From positions 1,550,001-1,614,000 of the forward strand of contig NZ_JACCCV010000002.1 in assembly GCF_013410115.1 (NCBI RefSeq): a stretch of 64,000 nt of DNA. Direction: 5' to 3'. The translations under genes were made by a program, and so were the position numbers. The first letter of the stretch is position 1; each line of letters opens with the position of its first letter. Positions 9,112 to 18,182 of this stretch are shown piece by piece. This stretch comes from Tunturiibacter gelidiferens. Its GTDB lineage: Bacteria > Acidobacteriota > Terriglobia > Terriglobales > Acidobacteriaceae. The notes under the pieces were generated by a model. The model made no database searches, was not told where the DNA came from, and worked only from the letters and a program-made list of their open reading frames with translations.

Positions 9112-10102
9112 GACTACTGACCGTGAACTGACCTTTGCCCAAGCTGTAAGGGAAGCTCTCGCCGAAGAGATGCGTCATGACTCGCGAGTCTGCATCCTTG
9201 GCGAAGACGTGGCCGAAGCTGGAACCCCTTTCAAAGTATTGTCTGGACTGGTCGAAGAGTTCGGCACGAATCGTGTCTTCGACACACCCATCTCGGAGGC
9301 CGGGTTTACCGGCATAGCCGTCGGCGCTGCCATGACTGGGATTCGTCCCGTCGTCGACATCATGTTCGGGGACTTTCTTACCCTGACGATGGACCAGATG
9401 GTCAATCAGGCTGCGAAGATCCACTACATGTCGGGGGGCAAGTGGAAGGTGCCGATGGTTCTGCGCACAACACTCGGAGCCAGCCGGCGCTCTGCCGCTC
9501 AACATTCACAGTCTCTCCACGCATGGCTATGCCACGTGCCCGGGCTGAAGGTTGTGATTCCATCTACTCCAGCTGACGCGAAAGGCCTTTTAAAGACCGC
9601 GATTCGCGACGAGAATCCGATCATCTTCTTCGAAGACAAGATGATGCACCACAAGCTAAAAGGCCCCGTGCCGACCGGCGAATACACCATCCCTCTCGGA
9701 GTTGCGGATATAAAGCGCGTCGGCAAAGACATCACACTGGTAGCGACCAGCAGCATGGTGCAGGTAGCACTGGGAGCGGCAGATATGCTCGCGGAGATCG
9801 GCATCAGCGCAGAGGTTGTCGACCCGCGAACTCTCTGGCCGCTGGATGAAAAGACGCTCATCGATTCTGCGAAGAAAACATCCCGGGCAATTGTGATTGA
9901 TGAAGGGTACGGCCGCTACGGTGTGACCTCGGAGTTGGCATCAGTGATCTCGGAAGGTGCTTTTTATGATCTCGACGGCCCGGTGCTTCGCATGGGAGCA
10001 ATGCACGTTCCCATCCCCTTCTCGCCCCCGCTTGAGGACCTGACCGTACCGACCGAGAAGGTGCTCTTTGATGCGGCGAAGAAGCTTTGTAGCAAATCGT
10101 AG
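9104..10102 (+). CDS. 2-oxoacid dehydrogenase E1 beta subunit
   Basis: A 332-residue transketolase-like E1beta: TFAQAVREALAEEMRHD, LGEDVAEAGTPFKV, RVFDTPISEAGFTGIAVGAAMTGIRPVVDIMFGDF, the QHSQSLHAWL active-site loop, and a C-terminal transketolase domain (EVVDPRTLWPLDEKTL). It provides half of the ThDP pocket in the alpha2beta2 E1. Starts within the end of E1alpha, with GGAG about 10 bases before the ATG, so the two subunits are probably made in equal amounts. Confidence 0.93.
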   Translation: MPETTDRELTFAQAVREALAEEMRHDSRVCILGEDVAEAGTPFKVLSGLVEEFGTNRVFDTPISEAGFTGIAVGAAMTGIRPVVDIMFGDFLTLTMDQMVNQAAKIHYMSGGKWKVPMVLRTTLGASRRSAAQHSQSLHAWLCHVPGLKVVIPSTPADAKGLLKTAIRDENPIIFFEDKMMHHKLKGPVPTGEYTIPLGVADIKRVGKDITLVATSSMVQVALGAADMLAEIGISAEVVDPRTLWPLDEKTLIDSAKKTSRAIVIDEGYGRYGVTSELASVISEGAFYDLDGPVLRMGAMHVPIPFSPPLEDLTVPTEKVLFDAAKKLCSKS

Positions 10103-10125
10103 GACCACGAACGGGAGAAGCAACA

Positions 10126-11466
10126 ATGGCACAGCCGACATACGGAACCATGGGAGTTGATTGGGAGCAGCGAATCGATTTTGATCGTCTTCGTGTAGAG
10201 AGGCTTCAGCGCGCGAAGAACTTGCTTGCGAAGTCTGAGATGGGAGCGCTGCTCTGCTTCGACATGAATAATGTGCGTTATCTTACATCGACTCACATCG
10301 GCACATGGGCTCAGGATAAAGCGAACCGGTTCGTCCTTCTGCCGCAGAACGATGAGCCCATCCTTTGGGACTTCGGCTCCGCAGCGCGACATCATCAACT
10401 GCACTGTCCATGGCTCGGAGAACGCTCGCGGCCGGGTATCTCTATGCTGCGTGGAACGATGTCTCCAGAGCACGGCCGTGCGGAGGACGTCGCGAAGAAG
10501 ATCCGTCTCGAATTGGAGATGCGGGGCCTCCATAAAGAGCCAGTAGGTATAGACATCATCGAACTACCAGTTTTGTTTGCCTTGCAGCGCGAGGGCATTA
10601 CCGTCATCGACGGTCAGCAATTGATGTCCGAGGCCCGCGTGATCAAAACCAAGGACGAGATTGCGCTTCTCAATACCTCTGCCTCCATGGTCGATGCGGC
10701 CTACCACGAGCTTTACATGGCGATGAAACCGGGCATGCGGGAGAACGAAGCTGTGGGCCTGGTAAGCAAAGTGCTCTACGACCTCGGCTCAGAGTACGTC
10801 GAGGCGGTCAACGCGATCTCCGGCGAACGATGCAATCCTCATCCGCACGTCTTCTCCGACAGAATCATGCGCCCCGGCGATCCTGTCTACTACGACATCC
10901 TCCACTCTTACATGGGCTACCGCACGTGTTACTACCGCACGTTCTCGATCGGTTATTCGTCCCACGCAATGGTCGACGCCTATAAGAGATGCCGCGACTA
11001 TCTGGACGCCGCGATTGATCTGATCCGTCCCGGCCGTTCGACGGGCGATGTCGCTTCGGTGTGGCCCAAAGCGCAAGACTTCGGCTTCCCCAATGAAGAG
11101 GCGGCCTTCGCGCTTCAGTACGGACACGGTATCGGACTCGCGATCTGGGAAAAACCGGTCATCAGCAGACTTGTCTCTTTAGATCATCCGCAGGAGATCA
11201 AACCTGGAATGGTCTTTGCTCTCGAGACGTTCTGGCCCTCGAAAGATGGCTGGAGCGCAGCACGAATCGAAGAAGAGATCGTTGTCACGGAGACCGGCCA
11301 TGAGGTGATCACGCGCTTCCCTGCTGAGAAACTTCTGGTCGCTGGCGCTCATTACTACACAGTCAGCGGTCCGCTTCCCACGGTGCGAGAGACAGAAGTA
11401 GAACCCAGTTCGGACGTTCGCAACCTGGTTGCATCCAGCGCACAAAAAGAGAGGATCGGGAGCTAA
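10126..11466 (+). CDS. M24-family (Xaa-Pro peptidase-like) hydrolase with a changed metal site
   Basis: A 446-residue creatinase/prolidase-fold protein: an N-terminal creatinase domain (LLCFDMNNVRYLTSTHIGTW) and a C-terminal pita-bread domain. Expected metal ligands are Asp257 (VYYDILHS), His334 (GHGIG), Glu367 (ALETFWP) and Glu382 (RIEEEIVVTETG). The second aspartate, normally 11 residues after the first, is Cys268 here (GYRTCYYRT). M24 proteins that lost ligands often act on small C-N bonds (creatinase) rather than peptides, and ectoine hydrolase DoeA is a related non-peptidase. So this may be a small-molecule amidohydrolase of the pathway; the substrate is unknown. It lies between E1beta and E2, which is unusual for a peptidase. 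Confidence 0.82.
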   Translation: MAQPTYGTMGVDWEQRIDFDRLRVERLQRAKNLLAKSEMGALLCFDMNNVRYLTSTHIGTWAQDKANRFVLLPQNDEPILWDFGSAARHHQLHCPWLGERSRPGISMLRGTMSPEHGRAEDVAKKIRLELEMRGLHKEPVGIDIIELPVLFALQREGITVIDGQQLMSEARVIKTKDEIALLNTSASMVDAAYHELYMAMKPGMRENEAVGLVSKVLYDLGSEYVEAVNAISGERCNPHPHVFSDRIMRPGDPVYYDILHSYMGYRTCYYRTFSIGYSSHAMVDAYKRCRDYLDAAIDLIRPGRSTGDVASVWPKAQDFGFPNEEAAFALQYGHGIGLAIWEKPVISRLVSLDHPQEIKPGMVFALETFWPSKDGWSAARIEEEIVVTETGHEVITRFPAEKLLVAGAHYYTVSGPLPTVRETEVEPSSDVRNLVASSAQKERIGS

Positions 11467-11503
11467 CGCTGCGGCCTTAGGGTCATGCGTATCCCAATAA
11501 CTT

Positions 11504-12685
11504 ATGGCTATCAGCGTCGTAATGCCCGCACTCGAGATGGCGCAGGAGACAGGGAAACTCGTCTCCTGGCTCAAAAAAGAAGGCGACAAGGTCTCGAAAG
11601 GGGACTTGTTGCTTGAGATCGAAACAGACAAGGCCGTAATGGAAGTCGAAGCCTCTGCCGACGGCGTTCTCGGTGGGATCACTGGCGAAGTGGGCACAGA
11701 CATTCCGGTCGGCCAGACTATCGCCTGGATTCTAAGTCCGGGAGAGGAGGTGCCAGCGGAGGCGAAGCCTCAGCCGCAGACGGCCACTCCAGTTACAGAA
11801 GCAATCCAGAGCTCCGATGAATCTTCTCCGCAATCATTATCTGTTAACTCCACCGCAAGAGTCTCTCCGAAGGCGCGCAGGCTCGCGAAAGAGAACGGCA
11901 TCGATCTCAACTCCGTGCGGGGCTCAGGCGATGGCGGAGAGATTCTTGCCTCCGACATACAAGCGCTGGTAGACGGCAAGGACTCTCACACTTCCGCGGT
12001 TCAACACGAATCTCTCTCTTCCATCGGCCGTCTCATGGCCGAACGAACGGTGCAGAGCTGGACCACAGTCCCCCACTTCTTCCTGCAACGGGAGGTGGAT
12101 GCGACCGCGTTGAATTCGCTGCGAGCCGCTCGCGGGGCTGAAGTCGAGCAATCCTCTGGAGTGAAGCTCACGCACACCGACATCCTTGTAGCGCTCGTGG
12201 CTCGCGCCCTCGCCCGGCATCCTCGCGTCAATGCAAGCTGGATCGAGAACGGAGTCCGTCTCAACTCCGACGTCAACGTCTCCATCGCGATGGCGGTCGA
12301 GGACGGCGTCGTAGCACCCGTGGTCCACAACGCAAATACTGCGACGCTGGCTGAGATCGCCAAGCAACGTCGCGAACTGACGGACAGAGCGAAGGCGGGC
12401 CGCCTCCGACCCACGGACTTTGCAGGGGGGACCTTCACGGTCAGCAATCTCGGGATGTTCCACATCGATTCCTTTTGCGCCATCATCACTCCACCACAGG
12501 CAGCAATCTTAGCGGTGGGTCAAATCGTCGAGAGAGCAGTCGCCGTGGATGGAGTCATCGTTGTGCGGCCAATCTTCAGCCTGACGATCTCCTGCGACCA
12601 TCGTGTGTTGGACGGGGCAAAGGCTGCGACTTTCCTGCATGACCTTGCTGAGTCGATCCGTGAACCCGGCCTTTGGCTGAAGTAG
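11504..12685 (+). CDS. 2-oxoacid dehydrogenase E2 (dihydrolipoamide acyltransferase)
   Basis: A 393-residue E2 with one lipoyl domain (Lys43 in EIETDKAVMEV), a linker, an E3/E1-binding domain (ARVSPKARRLAKENGIDLNSVRGSGDGGEI), and the catalytic core ending in SCDHRVLDGAKAATFLHDL with the catalytic His. It accepts the acyl group from E1 and transfers it to CoA. No E3 (lipoamide dehydrogenase) gene is in the operon, so E3 must come from elsewhere. There is no clear Shine-Dalgarno before the ATG at 11504, and a 37-base gap separates it from the M24 gene. Confidence 0.93.
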   Translation: MAISVVMPALEMAQETGKLVSWLKKEGDKVSKGDLLLEIETDKAVMEVEASADGVLGGITGEVGTDIPVGQTIAWILSPGEEVPAEAKPQPQTATPVTEAIQSSDESSPQSLSVNSTARVSPKARRLAKENGIDLNSVRGSGDGGEILASDIQALVDGKDSHTSAVQHESLSSIGRLMAERTVQSWTTVPHFFLQREVDATALNSLRAARGAEVEQSSGVKLTHTDILVALVARALARHPRVNASWIENGVRLNSDVNVSIAMAVEDGVVAPVVHNANTATLAEIAKQRRELTDRAKAGRLRPTDFAGGTFTVSNLGMFHIDSFCAIITPPQAAILAVGQIVERAVAVDGVIVVRPIFSLTISCDHRVLDGAKAATFLHDLAESIREPGLWLK

Positions 12686-12757
12686 TGCCTCTGACATTGA
12701 GAGGCGCGCGACCTAGGCATGGACTTTCACGGACGACCGCAGGATGAGGCATAAAAA

Positions 12758-14056
12758 ATGGAAAGCGTCAGTGTAGAGCAGCTCCCTGTAAGTGCAGGGA
12801 CTGAATCGAAGGGTAAAACCCCTTTTTATTTTACTTTCTGGTTCCAGGTTCTCGTTGCTGTTGCGTTGGCGATTTGCTTGGGCTACTTCAGTCCTGCTCA
12901 CGCCATCGCCATGAAGCCGCTTGGGGACGGCTTCATCCGCCTGATCACGATGATCATCACGCCGATCATCTTCTGCACCGTCGTCTCGGGCATAGCCGGC
13001 ATGCAGGACTTGAGGAAGGTCGGCCGCGTTGGCGGCAAGGCGCTGCTCTACTTCGAGGTCGTCTCGACAATCGCGCTCTTGATAGGGCTTGTAGTGGGCA
13101 ATGTGGTGCATCCAGGGGGCGACTTCCGCGTCGATCCAGCCTCTCTCGACGCCAAGGCCGTCTCCAGCTATGTGGGCCAGACCAAAGCCATGGGCGTCAC
13201 CGATTTCCTGATGCATATCATCCCAACCACAGTGGTCGACGCCTTCGCCAAAGGAGACATACTGCAGGTGCTGCTGGTCGCCCTGCTCTTCGGCTTTGCC
13301 CTGTCCTCGCTGGGGAAGCGCGCGACCCCCCTGCTGGCGCTGCTCAACACGGTGACGCAGGCGGTCTTCGCCGTCGTCAACATGCTCGTGCGCCTCGCTC
13401 CGATCGGCGCCTTTGGTGCGATGGCCTTCACCGTAGGCAAGTACGGCATCGCCTCGCTGGGACCGCTGCTCAAACTGATCGCGACGTTCTATCTCACCTC
13501 CATCTTCTTTGTCGTCGTTGTGCTCGGCGGCATTGCGCTGGTCGCGGGCTTTAACATCTTCAGGTTCCTGATCTATATCAAAGAAGAGATTCTCCTGGTG
13601 CTCTCGGTCGTCTCCTCCGAAGCTGCCATGCCTACGCTGATGGAGAAGCTCGAGGCGGTAGGCTGCTCCAAGGCGCTCGTGGGGCTCGTGGTGCCGACCG
13701 GTTACATCTTCAACACGGACGGCACCGCGCTCTACATGACCCTCGCCGCTCTATTTGTCGCACAGGCTACTGGAACCCACCTCACGCTCATGCAGCAGCT
13801 CACCATCTTTGCCGTTGCCATCCTCACCTCAAAGGGCGCCAGCGGTGTGCAGGGAGCATCCTTCATCGCCCTGGTCGCCACCTTGTCCGTGGTGCCGACG
13901 ATTCCAGTGGCTGGCATGGCGCTCATCCTCGGCATCGACCGCTTCATGGCGATGTTCCGCGCAGTGGTCAACATGATCGGCAGCGGCGTGGCAACTCTGG
14001 TCATCGCGCGCTGGGAAAACGAAGTCGACGCTGCCACGTTGGGCAGCCGCATGTAG
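12758..14056 (+). CDS. DctA/GltP-type dicarboxylate or amino-acid:cation symporter
   Basis: A 432-residue inner-membrane carrier of the DAACS family. Visible signatures: [27 protein letters not shown], hairpin [17 protein letters not shown], the cation/substrate motif [19 protein letters not shown] (NxDGT) and [15 protein letters not shown]. Eight transmembrane helices and two re-entrant loops are the family norm. It should import a C4-dicarboxylate-like or acidic amino-acid-like compound, presumably the substrate of this operon. SD AGGATGAGG precedes the ATG. A fragment of a second copy of its 3' end lies after the next gene. Confidence 0.93.
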   Translation: MESVSVEQLPVSAGTESKGKTPFYFTFWFQVLVAVALAICLGYFSPAHAIAMKPLGDGFIRLITMIITPIIFCTVVSGIAGMQDLRKVGRVGGKALLYFEVVSTIALLIGLVVGNVVHPGGDFRVDPASLDAKAVSSYVGQTKAMGVTDFLMHIIPTTVVDAFAKGDILQVLLVALLFGFALSSLGKRATPLLALLNTVTQAVFAVVNMLVRLAPIGAFGAMAFTVGKYGIASLGPLLKLIATFYLTSIFFVVVVLGGIALVAGFNIFRFLIYIKEEILLVLSVVSSEAAMPTLMEKLEAVGCSKALVGLVVPTGYIFNTDGTALYMTLAALFVAQATGTHLTLMQQLTIFAVAILTSKGASGVQGASFIALVATLSVVPTIPVAGMALILGIDRFMAMFRAVVNMIGSGVATLVIARWENEVDAATLGSRM

Positions 14057-14083
14057 TGCAAAATTCGCTTTTTAGGAGGGGCC

Positions 14084-14962
14084 ATGGCTCACGCAGTCAT
14101 CAAGCTCGAAGAAAACAACTTCTCCATTCCCGAAGGTTATAGCCGACATGCCAAGGGCTACTCGCGAGTCCCGTTCATCGACCATTCGACCTCTGCGGCG
14201 GCCGTTCACATGGCACATCAAATCGTCCAACTCGAACCCGGCGGCTATCTCGAGCAGTGCGTGCTCGCCTACGAAAAAAGCTTTTATATGCTGGAAGGTG
14301 AGATGGACATGATGATGGATGGCCGGAGCTACCGCATGGGACCCGGTGATTACGCCCTGGTCCTCGTAGGGTCAGCACATGCGATGAGATCAAGCAGCGG
14401 CAACGGCGCACGCTGGATGGAGATGATTGCTCCACAGCCTCTGGCCAAGGCCGTAGGGCAGGATACCTTTTTCGTTGGCGACTTCGATTGGCCCGAGAAG
14501 ATCGAGCGCTTCGATAAAGGGGACGCTCGCACCCGTTTTGTGGGGCACTTTGAAGATGCCCAACTGCCGCCGCCCGGCAACCTGCAGATGGACGGATACA
14601 CCGGAGACGGTGCGCGCCTGATCAGCCAGAAGATGATGGTCGATCGCAACTTTGGATCGGCCCACATGACAATGTTCGTCGTGGAATTTGCGGAAGGCGG
14701 CGGTGGTTCACACCACACACATCCCTTCGAGGAGTCGTACTACTTTGTTTCGGGCATGGCCGATTGTGAATTTGAAGGCAAGAAGTACATCGTAGAGCCC
14801 GGAACGTTATGTTGGACCGGAGTCGGTGCGAAGCACGCAATCTACACGCGAGGATCGGAACCACTCCGGTTCATTGAGACGCAGACGCCTCAACCTCCAG
14901 CGCGTCAGGCCTTCCGGTTCGATTCTGAGTGGCGCATAATGCGTGAAAGATATCCGGACTGA
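14084..14962 (+). CDS. Bicupin, (S)-ureidoglycine aminohydrolase-like
   Basis: A 292-residue protein with two cupin folds, layout like AllE/UGHY. The first (about 45-115) lacks the HxH metal motif; the second (about 195-275) keeps HHTHPFEESYYFVSG and a later GAKHAIY His, so metal is probably bound only in the C-terminal cupin, as in AllE. AllE releases ammonia from ureidoglycine, but no allantoinase or allantoate genes are seen, so the real substrate may be another N-bearing acid. A strong SD (AGGAGG) precedes the ATG 27 bases after the carrier gene, so it is the last gene of the block. Confidence 0.8.
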   Translation: MAHAVIKLEENNFSIPEGYSRHAKGYSRVPFIDHSTSAAAVHMAHQIVQLEPGGYLEQCVLAYEKSFYMLEGEMDMMMDGRSYRMGPGDYALVLVGSAHAMRSSSGNGARWMEMIAPQPLAKAVGQDTFFVGDFDWPEKIERFDKGDARTRFVGHFEDAQLPPPGNLQMDGYTGDGARLISQKMMVDRNFGSAHMTMFVVEFAEGGGGSHHTHPFEESYYFVSGMADCEFEGKKYIVEPGTLCWTGVGAKHAIYTRGSEPLRFIETQTPQPPARQAFRFDSEWRIMRERYPD

Positions 14963-15011
14963 CAGGTGCGGATCGAGTACCAATCTTCTTCCGGTGCACA
15001 GCGCCGTTGTC

Positions 15012-15110
15012 CGTGCAGCCGTGAAGATGATTGGCAATGGAGTGGCAACGTTGGTGATAGCACGATGGGAAAAAGAGGTCGATAAATCAACGCTCCGCAT
15101 CCATCTGTGA
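15012..15110 (+). pseudogene. 3' remnant of a second DctA-type transporter gene
   Basis: Read in frame to the TGA at 15108-15110, the segment gives [28 protein letters not shown], which parallels the C-terminus of the intact carrier ([28 protein letters not shown]) while the DNA differs at many third positions. No start or upstream body exists. It is therefore a diverged paralogue reduced to its last 33 codons, lying just after the bicupin gene. This suggests a past second carrier copy lost by deletion or recombination. Confidence 0.82.
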
Positions 15111-15200
15111 CGGATTATTGTTTTCTCGTGAGAGAAGACCACTCGTGAACAAAATCCGCCCGTTTCGCAAAAAAACAACCGTGATCCACAATAAGAAACA

Positions 15201-15235
15201 GTGATGGGCCTGGTCAGCGAGACCAGACCCATCAC
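15201..15235. terminator. Hairpin between convergent operons
   Basis: Arms GTGATGGG (15201-15208) with CCCATCAC (15228-15235) and CTGGTC (15210-15215) with GACCAG (15221-15226) pair around a 5-base loop with one internal mismatch, a 14-bp stem. It lies between the plus-strand block and the convergent LVIVD gene and can serve both directions. A T-run is weak, so rho-independent action is probable, not certain. Confidence 0.7.
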
Positions 15236-15259
15236 TTGAGGAACGTCAAGCCGCTGAGC

Positions 15260-17269
15260 TCAGGCGATTGGACTCTCCAGTATCTGAGCCAGCGCATGCA
15301 GCCGTCTGGCATCCTCTGGGTTCTTTGCGTCCGAGGCGCTCGTTTCGACGGACGCCGCCATGCCATGCAGCTTTGCCAGATCCTTCTTGCCAAGGTGCGA
15401 CCTCTGCGTCCGCACAATCGCCTTATTCAAATCAGCAATCCGCTCCGACGACAGTGCCTGCGAGCGCCCCAGCTGATCGAGATACGCTCGCGCCACCGTC
15501 AACTGAGACGGCCACGCGACCTTCTGCTGGTTCTGTACGTTCAGCTCGCTGACCTTCACAAGGCTGGCAGCATCGATCTCATTCTGCGTTAGAAATTTGC
15601 TCGGCACCAGCTTGAACACATCGAGTCCGCGCGCGATCTCCGACCCATAGATGTAGCCGTTGTACCAATATGCAGACCAGTCTCCTCCCAGGATCAGTGT
15701 GTTGGCATCGACGGGTCCACGATCAAAGTAAGCGATCTCGTACGGATGCGCAGCGTCCGTAAAGTCCATCACCGAAATACCGCCCTGATACCAGGCTTGT
15801 ACTTCGATATCGCGACCGGGAACCGGTATCAGCGAGCCGTTGTGAGCCACGCAGTTTTCCGTCTCCGTCTGGGCAGCCGGCATCTTGTAGTAGCTCGCGA
15901 ACGACAGCTTGTCGTCCTTAAGATTGAAGATCGCATCCGCTCCCCACTTGTTCGGATCCGTCGGACGGCAACGCGGCTGCAAACCGCCGCCCCACTCATC
16001 GGTAAACACCACCTTCGTTCCATCGTTCGAGAAGGACGCCGAGTGCCAGTATGAGTAGTTCGGATCGTTCACCGCATCCACACGCTTCGGGTGCACAGGG
16101 TCTTTGATGTCGAGCAGAATGCCATTCCCCGAACAAGCCCCAGCCGCGAGTCCCAAAGCCGAATACACCGTGATGTCATGGCACTGGTTGGTGTCCGCAG
16201 GCTTCTCAGCTTTCTGATCGTGGCTTCCACCATTGTTCAGGCCATTCAGAGCGCCCGTGCGCGGATCGATAAAGACTCGCGGACTCGAAACCACCTTAGC
16301 CTGCTGCGGCGCGGCAAGCGGCACCTTGATCACGTCGATCCGAAACAGCGAAGTGTTCGGATCCTTGTCCGGCTTCTCCTCCCTCGAGCAACCCGCAAGC
16401 TCCTCACTCTGCCTTACAAACGACGTCCCCGAAACATAGATGTAGACGTTGTCCTTATCGTTCGGATCCACCACCAGCGTATGCGTGTGCGATCCGCGGC
16501 AGGTCTGCACCGCCGCCACCTGCTTCGGATTCTTGATGTCCGAAATGTCAAAGACCCTCACACCGCGAAAGCGATCCGGGCTCGCCGTCGGGATCCGATG
16601 ATCCTTTTCATGCCCCGGCTCCGGTGGAGGCAGCGGCGGAAATCCCTGCACGCCGCAGTCCAGCCGTCCATTCGGCATCTCCACTGACATGAATAGCAGA
16701 TTTCCATACACCGAAACATCGCCCTGCCCTCCCGGACACACCAGCGACGTGATCAGTGACACCTTCGCCGGGTTCGAGATGTCGTAGAAGTTCACGCCAT
16801 AGAAGTTGCCTTGGAACAAGTGTGTTCCCTGAAACGCAAAGTCGGAGTTTGCGAAGGCCAGCTGCGCGATCACAAGCTGCATCGGCTTCGGCATCTTCGC
16901 CCTGTTGCTCACGCCTATCAGATCTAGACTCTTCTGAACCGCGGGATCGTCTGGATTAGTAGACGACAGTTGAAATGCGTTGGGCTTCTTCACAAACGCA
17001 AGATGCTCCATCCCCATCGCAGTTTCGCCCGCGTCATATAGTCCCGGCTTCAGCCCCACGCGCGGATCGTTCGTCATCGACCCCGTCATGCCCGGCGGCA
17101 GCGGCACAGCCGGTTGCGGCATAAACGGATTTTCCTCTTCCTCTGGAGCAGCCTGCGCTGCCGGAGCGGCTGGAGCCTGCGCCCACAAAACTCTAAAGCT
17201 CGAACACACCAAAGCCGCGCCAAAGGCCACACCGGCCAAACGGAAAGCGAGTGACTGCGTACGGTTCAT
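15260..17269 (-). CDS. Secreted LVIVD-repeat beta-propeller protein
   Basis: A 669-residue protein with a signal peptide (FRLAGVAFGAALVCSSFRVLWAQA), a Pro/Ala-rich linker and repeated blocks of the LVIVD type: GVNFYDISNPAKVSLITSL, RGVRVFDISDIKNPKQVAAVQT, ILLDIKDPVHPKRVDAV, ISVMDFTDAAHPYEIAYF. Such repeats form beta-propellers, and the family has no agreed enzymatic role. SD AAGGAG stands directly before the ATG at 17269. It overlaps the DUF305 stop by four bases (ATGA), so the two form one translationally coupled unit and probably work together outside the cytoplasm. Confidence 0.85.
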   Translation of the reverse strand: MNRTQSLAFRLAGVAFGAALVCSSFRVLWAQAPAAPAAQAAPEEEENPFMPQPAVPLPPGMTGSMTNDPRVGLKPGLYDAGETAMGMEHLAFVKKPNAFQLSSTNPDDPAVQKSLDLIGVSNRAKMPKPMQLVIAQLAFANSDFAFQGTHLFQGNFYGVNFYDISNPAKVSLITSLVCPGGQGDVSVYGNLLFMSVEMPNGRLDCGVQGFPPLPPPEPGHEKDHRIPTASPDRFRGVRVFDISDIKNPKQVAAVQTCRGSHTHTLVVDPNDKDNVYIYVSGTSFVRQSEELAGCSREEKPDKDPNTSLFRIDVIKVPLAAPQQAKVVSSPRVFIDPRTGALNGLNNGGSHDQKAEKPADTNQCHDITVYSALGLAAGACSGNGILLDIKDPVHPKRVDAVNDPNYSYWHSASFSNDGTKVVFTDEWGGGLQPRCRPTDPNKWGADAIFNLKDDKLSFASYYKMPAAQTETENCVAHNGSLIPVPGRDIEVQAWYQGGISVMDFTDAAHPYEIAYFDRGPVDANTLILGGDWSAYWYNGYIYGSEIARGLDVFKLVPSKFLTQNEIDAASLVKVSELNVQNQQKVAWPSQLTVARAYLDQLGRSQALSSERIADLNKAIVRTQRSHLGKKDLAKLHGMAASVETSASDAKNPEDARRLHALAQILESPIA

Positions 17270-17994
17270 CTTTTCTCCTTCAACATGTCCTGCATTATTC
17301 CGATCTCGGCCCTTTGCGTATTGTCAGCATCCGTCGCGAAGTCGAACAGGTCGGCATCCTGCCCCGCGCCCGGCGTATCGAACAGCTGCTTGACCATCAC
17401 CAGCGCCCCGTTGTGGTGCTGAATCATCCCCGTCAAAAATAGCCGGTCGAACTCCGCGCCCTTGGCCTGCCGCAGCGCCTCCATCTGCTTCGGCGTCAGC
17501 ATCCCCGGCATCGCCTGCATGGGAGCGCCACTCTTTTCCATATCCGGCATCCCCGGCATCGCCATCGATACGGGCTCTCCGCGCGCCACAAGCCACCGCT
17601 TCATAAACTTCATCTCATCCGCCTGCGAAAGGCCGATCCGCGCCCCCAAAGAGCGAATCTCCTTATTCTCCGTGTGTGACGGAATCAGCGCCGTCATCTC
17701 CACCGCCTGCCCGTGATGCATGATCATGCCCTGCATAAACTCCACATCAGCCTGCGACCGCTGTGGCGCCTGCGCCATTGTAGAAGATGGCAGCTGTCTG
17801 CTTGGAGTTCCCGGAGCGCCCGGCTGCACCACCACCGGCGCCGAGACTGGCTGGGTTTGCTGACCATAAACCGCGGCGGCCGACAAGCTGCAAAGCACCA
17901 CAGTCGCCAGCCATCCACCGAGTGCTGTGGTCGCGGTCGCCCTGGTCAGCGGGTTGCGGCTCCAATCAATAGAATCGAGTCTCAATCTTCCCAT
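17266..17994 (-). CDS. DUF305 (ferritin-like) secreted protein
   Basis: A DUF305 protein with two metal-type motifs, FMQGMIMHHGQAVEMT and FLTGMIQHHNGALVMV, the hallmark paired M-I-x-HH segments of this four-helix family. Members are often linked to metal (copper) handling; the Met-rich linker (MAMPGMPDMEKSGAPMQAMPGM) fits copper binding but is not proof. The N-terminus has a hydrophobic stretch (ATTALGGWLATVVLCSLSAAAVYGQQ), a signal peptide or anchor. I chose the ATG at 17994 so that this stretch follows closely; the frame is open to 18120 and no start has a good SD, so the start is uncertain. Confidence 0.85.
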   Translation of the reverse strand: MGRLRLDSIDWSRNPLTRATATTALGGWLATVVLCSLSAAAVYGQQTQPVSAPVVVQPGAPGTPSRQLPSSTMAQAPQRSQADVEFMQGMIMHHGQAVEMTALIPSHTENKEIRSLGARIGLSQADEMKFMKRWLVARGEPVSMAMPGMPDMEKSGAPMQAMPGMLTPKQMEALRQAKGAEFDRLFLTGMIQHHNGALVMVKQLFDTPGAGQDADLFDFATDADNTQRAEIGIMQDMLKEKR

Positions 17995-18182
17995 CGCACC
18001 GGGCAACTTTCGTTCTCCCACGGTATCATGGCGGCTGCGAGTCGCAAGTGGGAAAGCCATGCGCCAGAGCGCTGAGAGGGAAACTGCGTACTCGGCTCCG
18101 GAGGAATCGAGTACGCGCACCTAAGATCGCCGTCACCAGCGAATCCCCCCGCGACTTCCATCAAAAGAGGAGTGTCACACCC

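Noticed and set aside
8119..12685. Housekeeping pyruvate dehydrogenase operon
   Set aside because: No E3 gene, an M24 hydrolase interrupts the subunits, and a GntR regulator and DctA carrier are linked; a catabolic complex is more likely.
12874..13554. A 226-codon plus-strand frame inside the DctA gene
   Set aside because: Arg/His-rich composition with no domain; the overlapping DctA frame is certain.
14084..14962. Allantoin-degradation assignment for the bicupin
   Set aside because: Fold and metal pattern fit AllE, but no allantoinase, allantoate or ureidoglycolate genes are nearby, so the pathway cannot be named.
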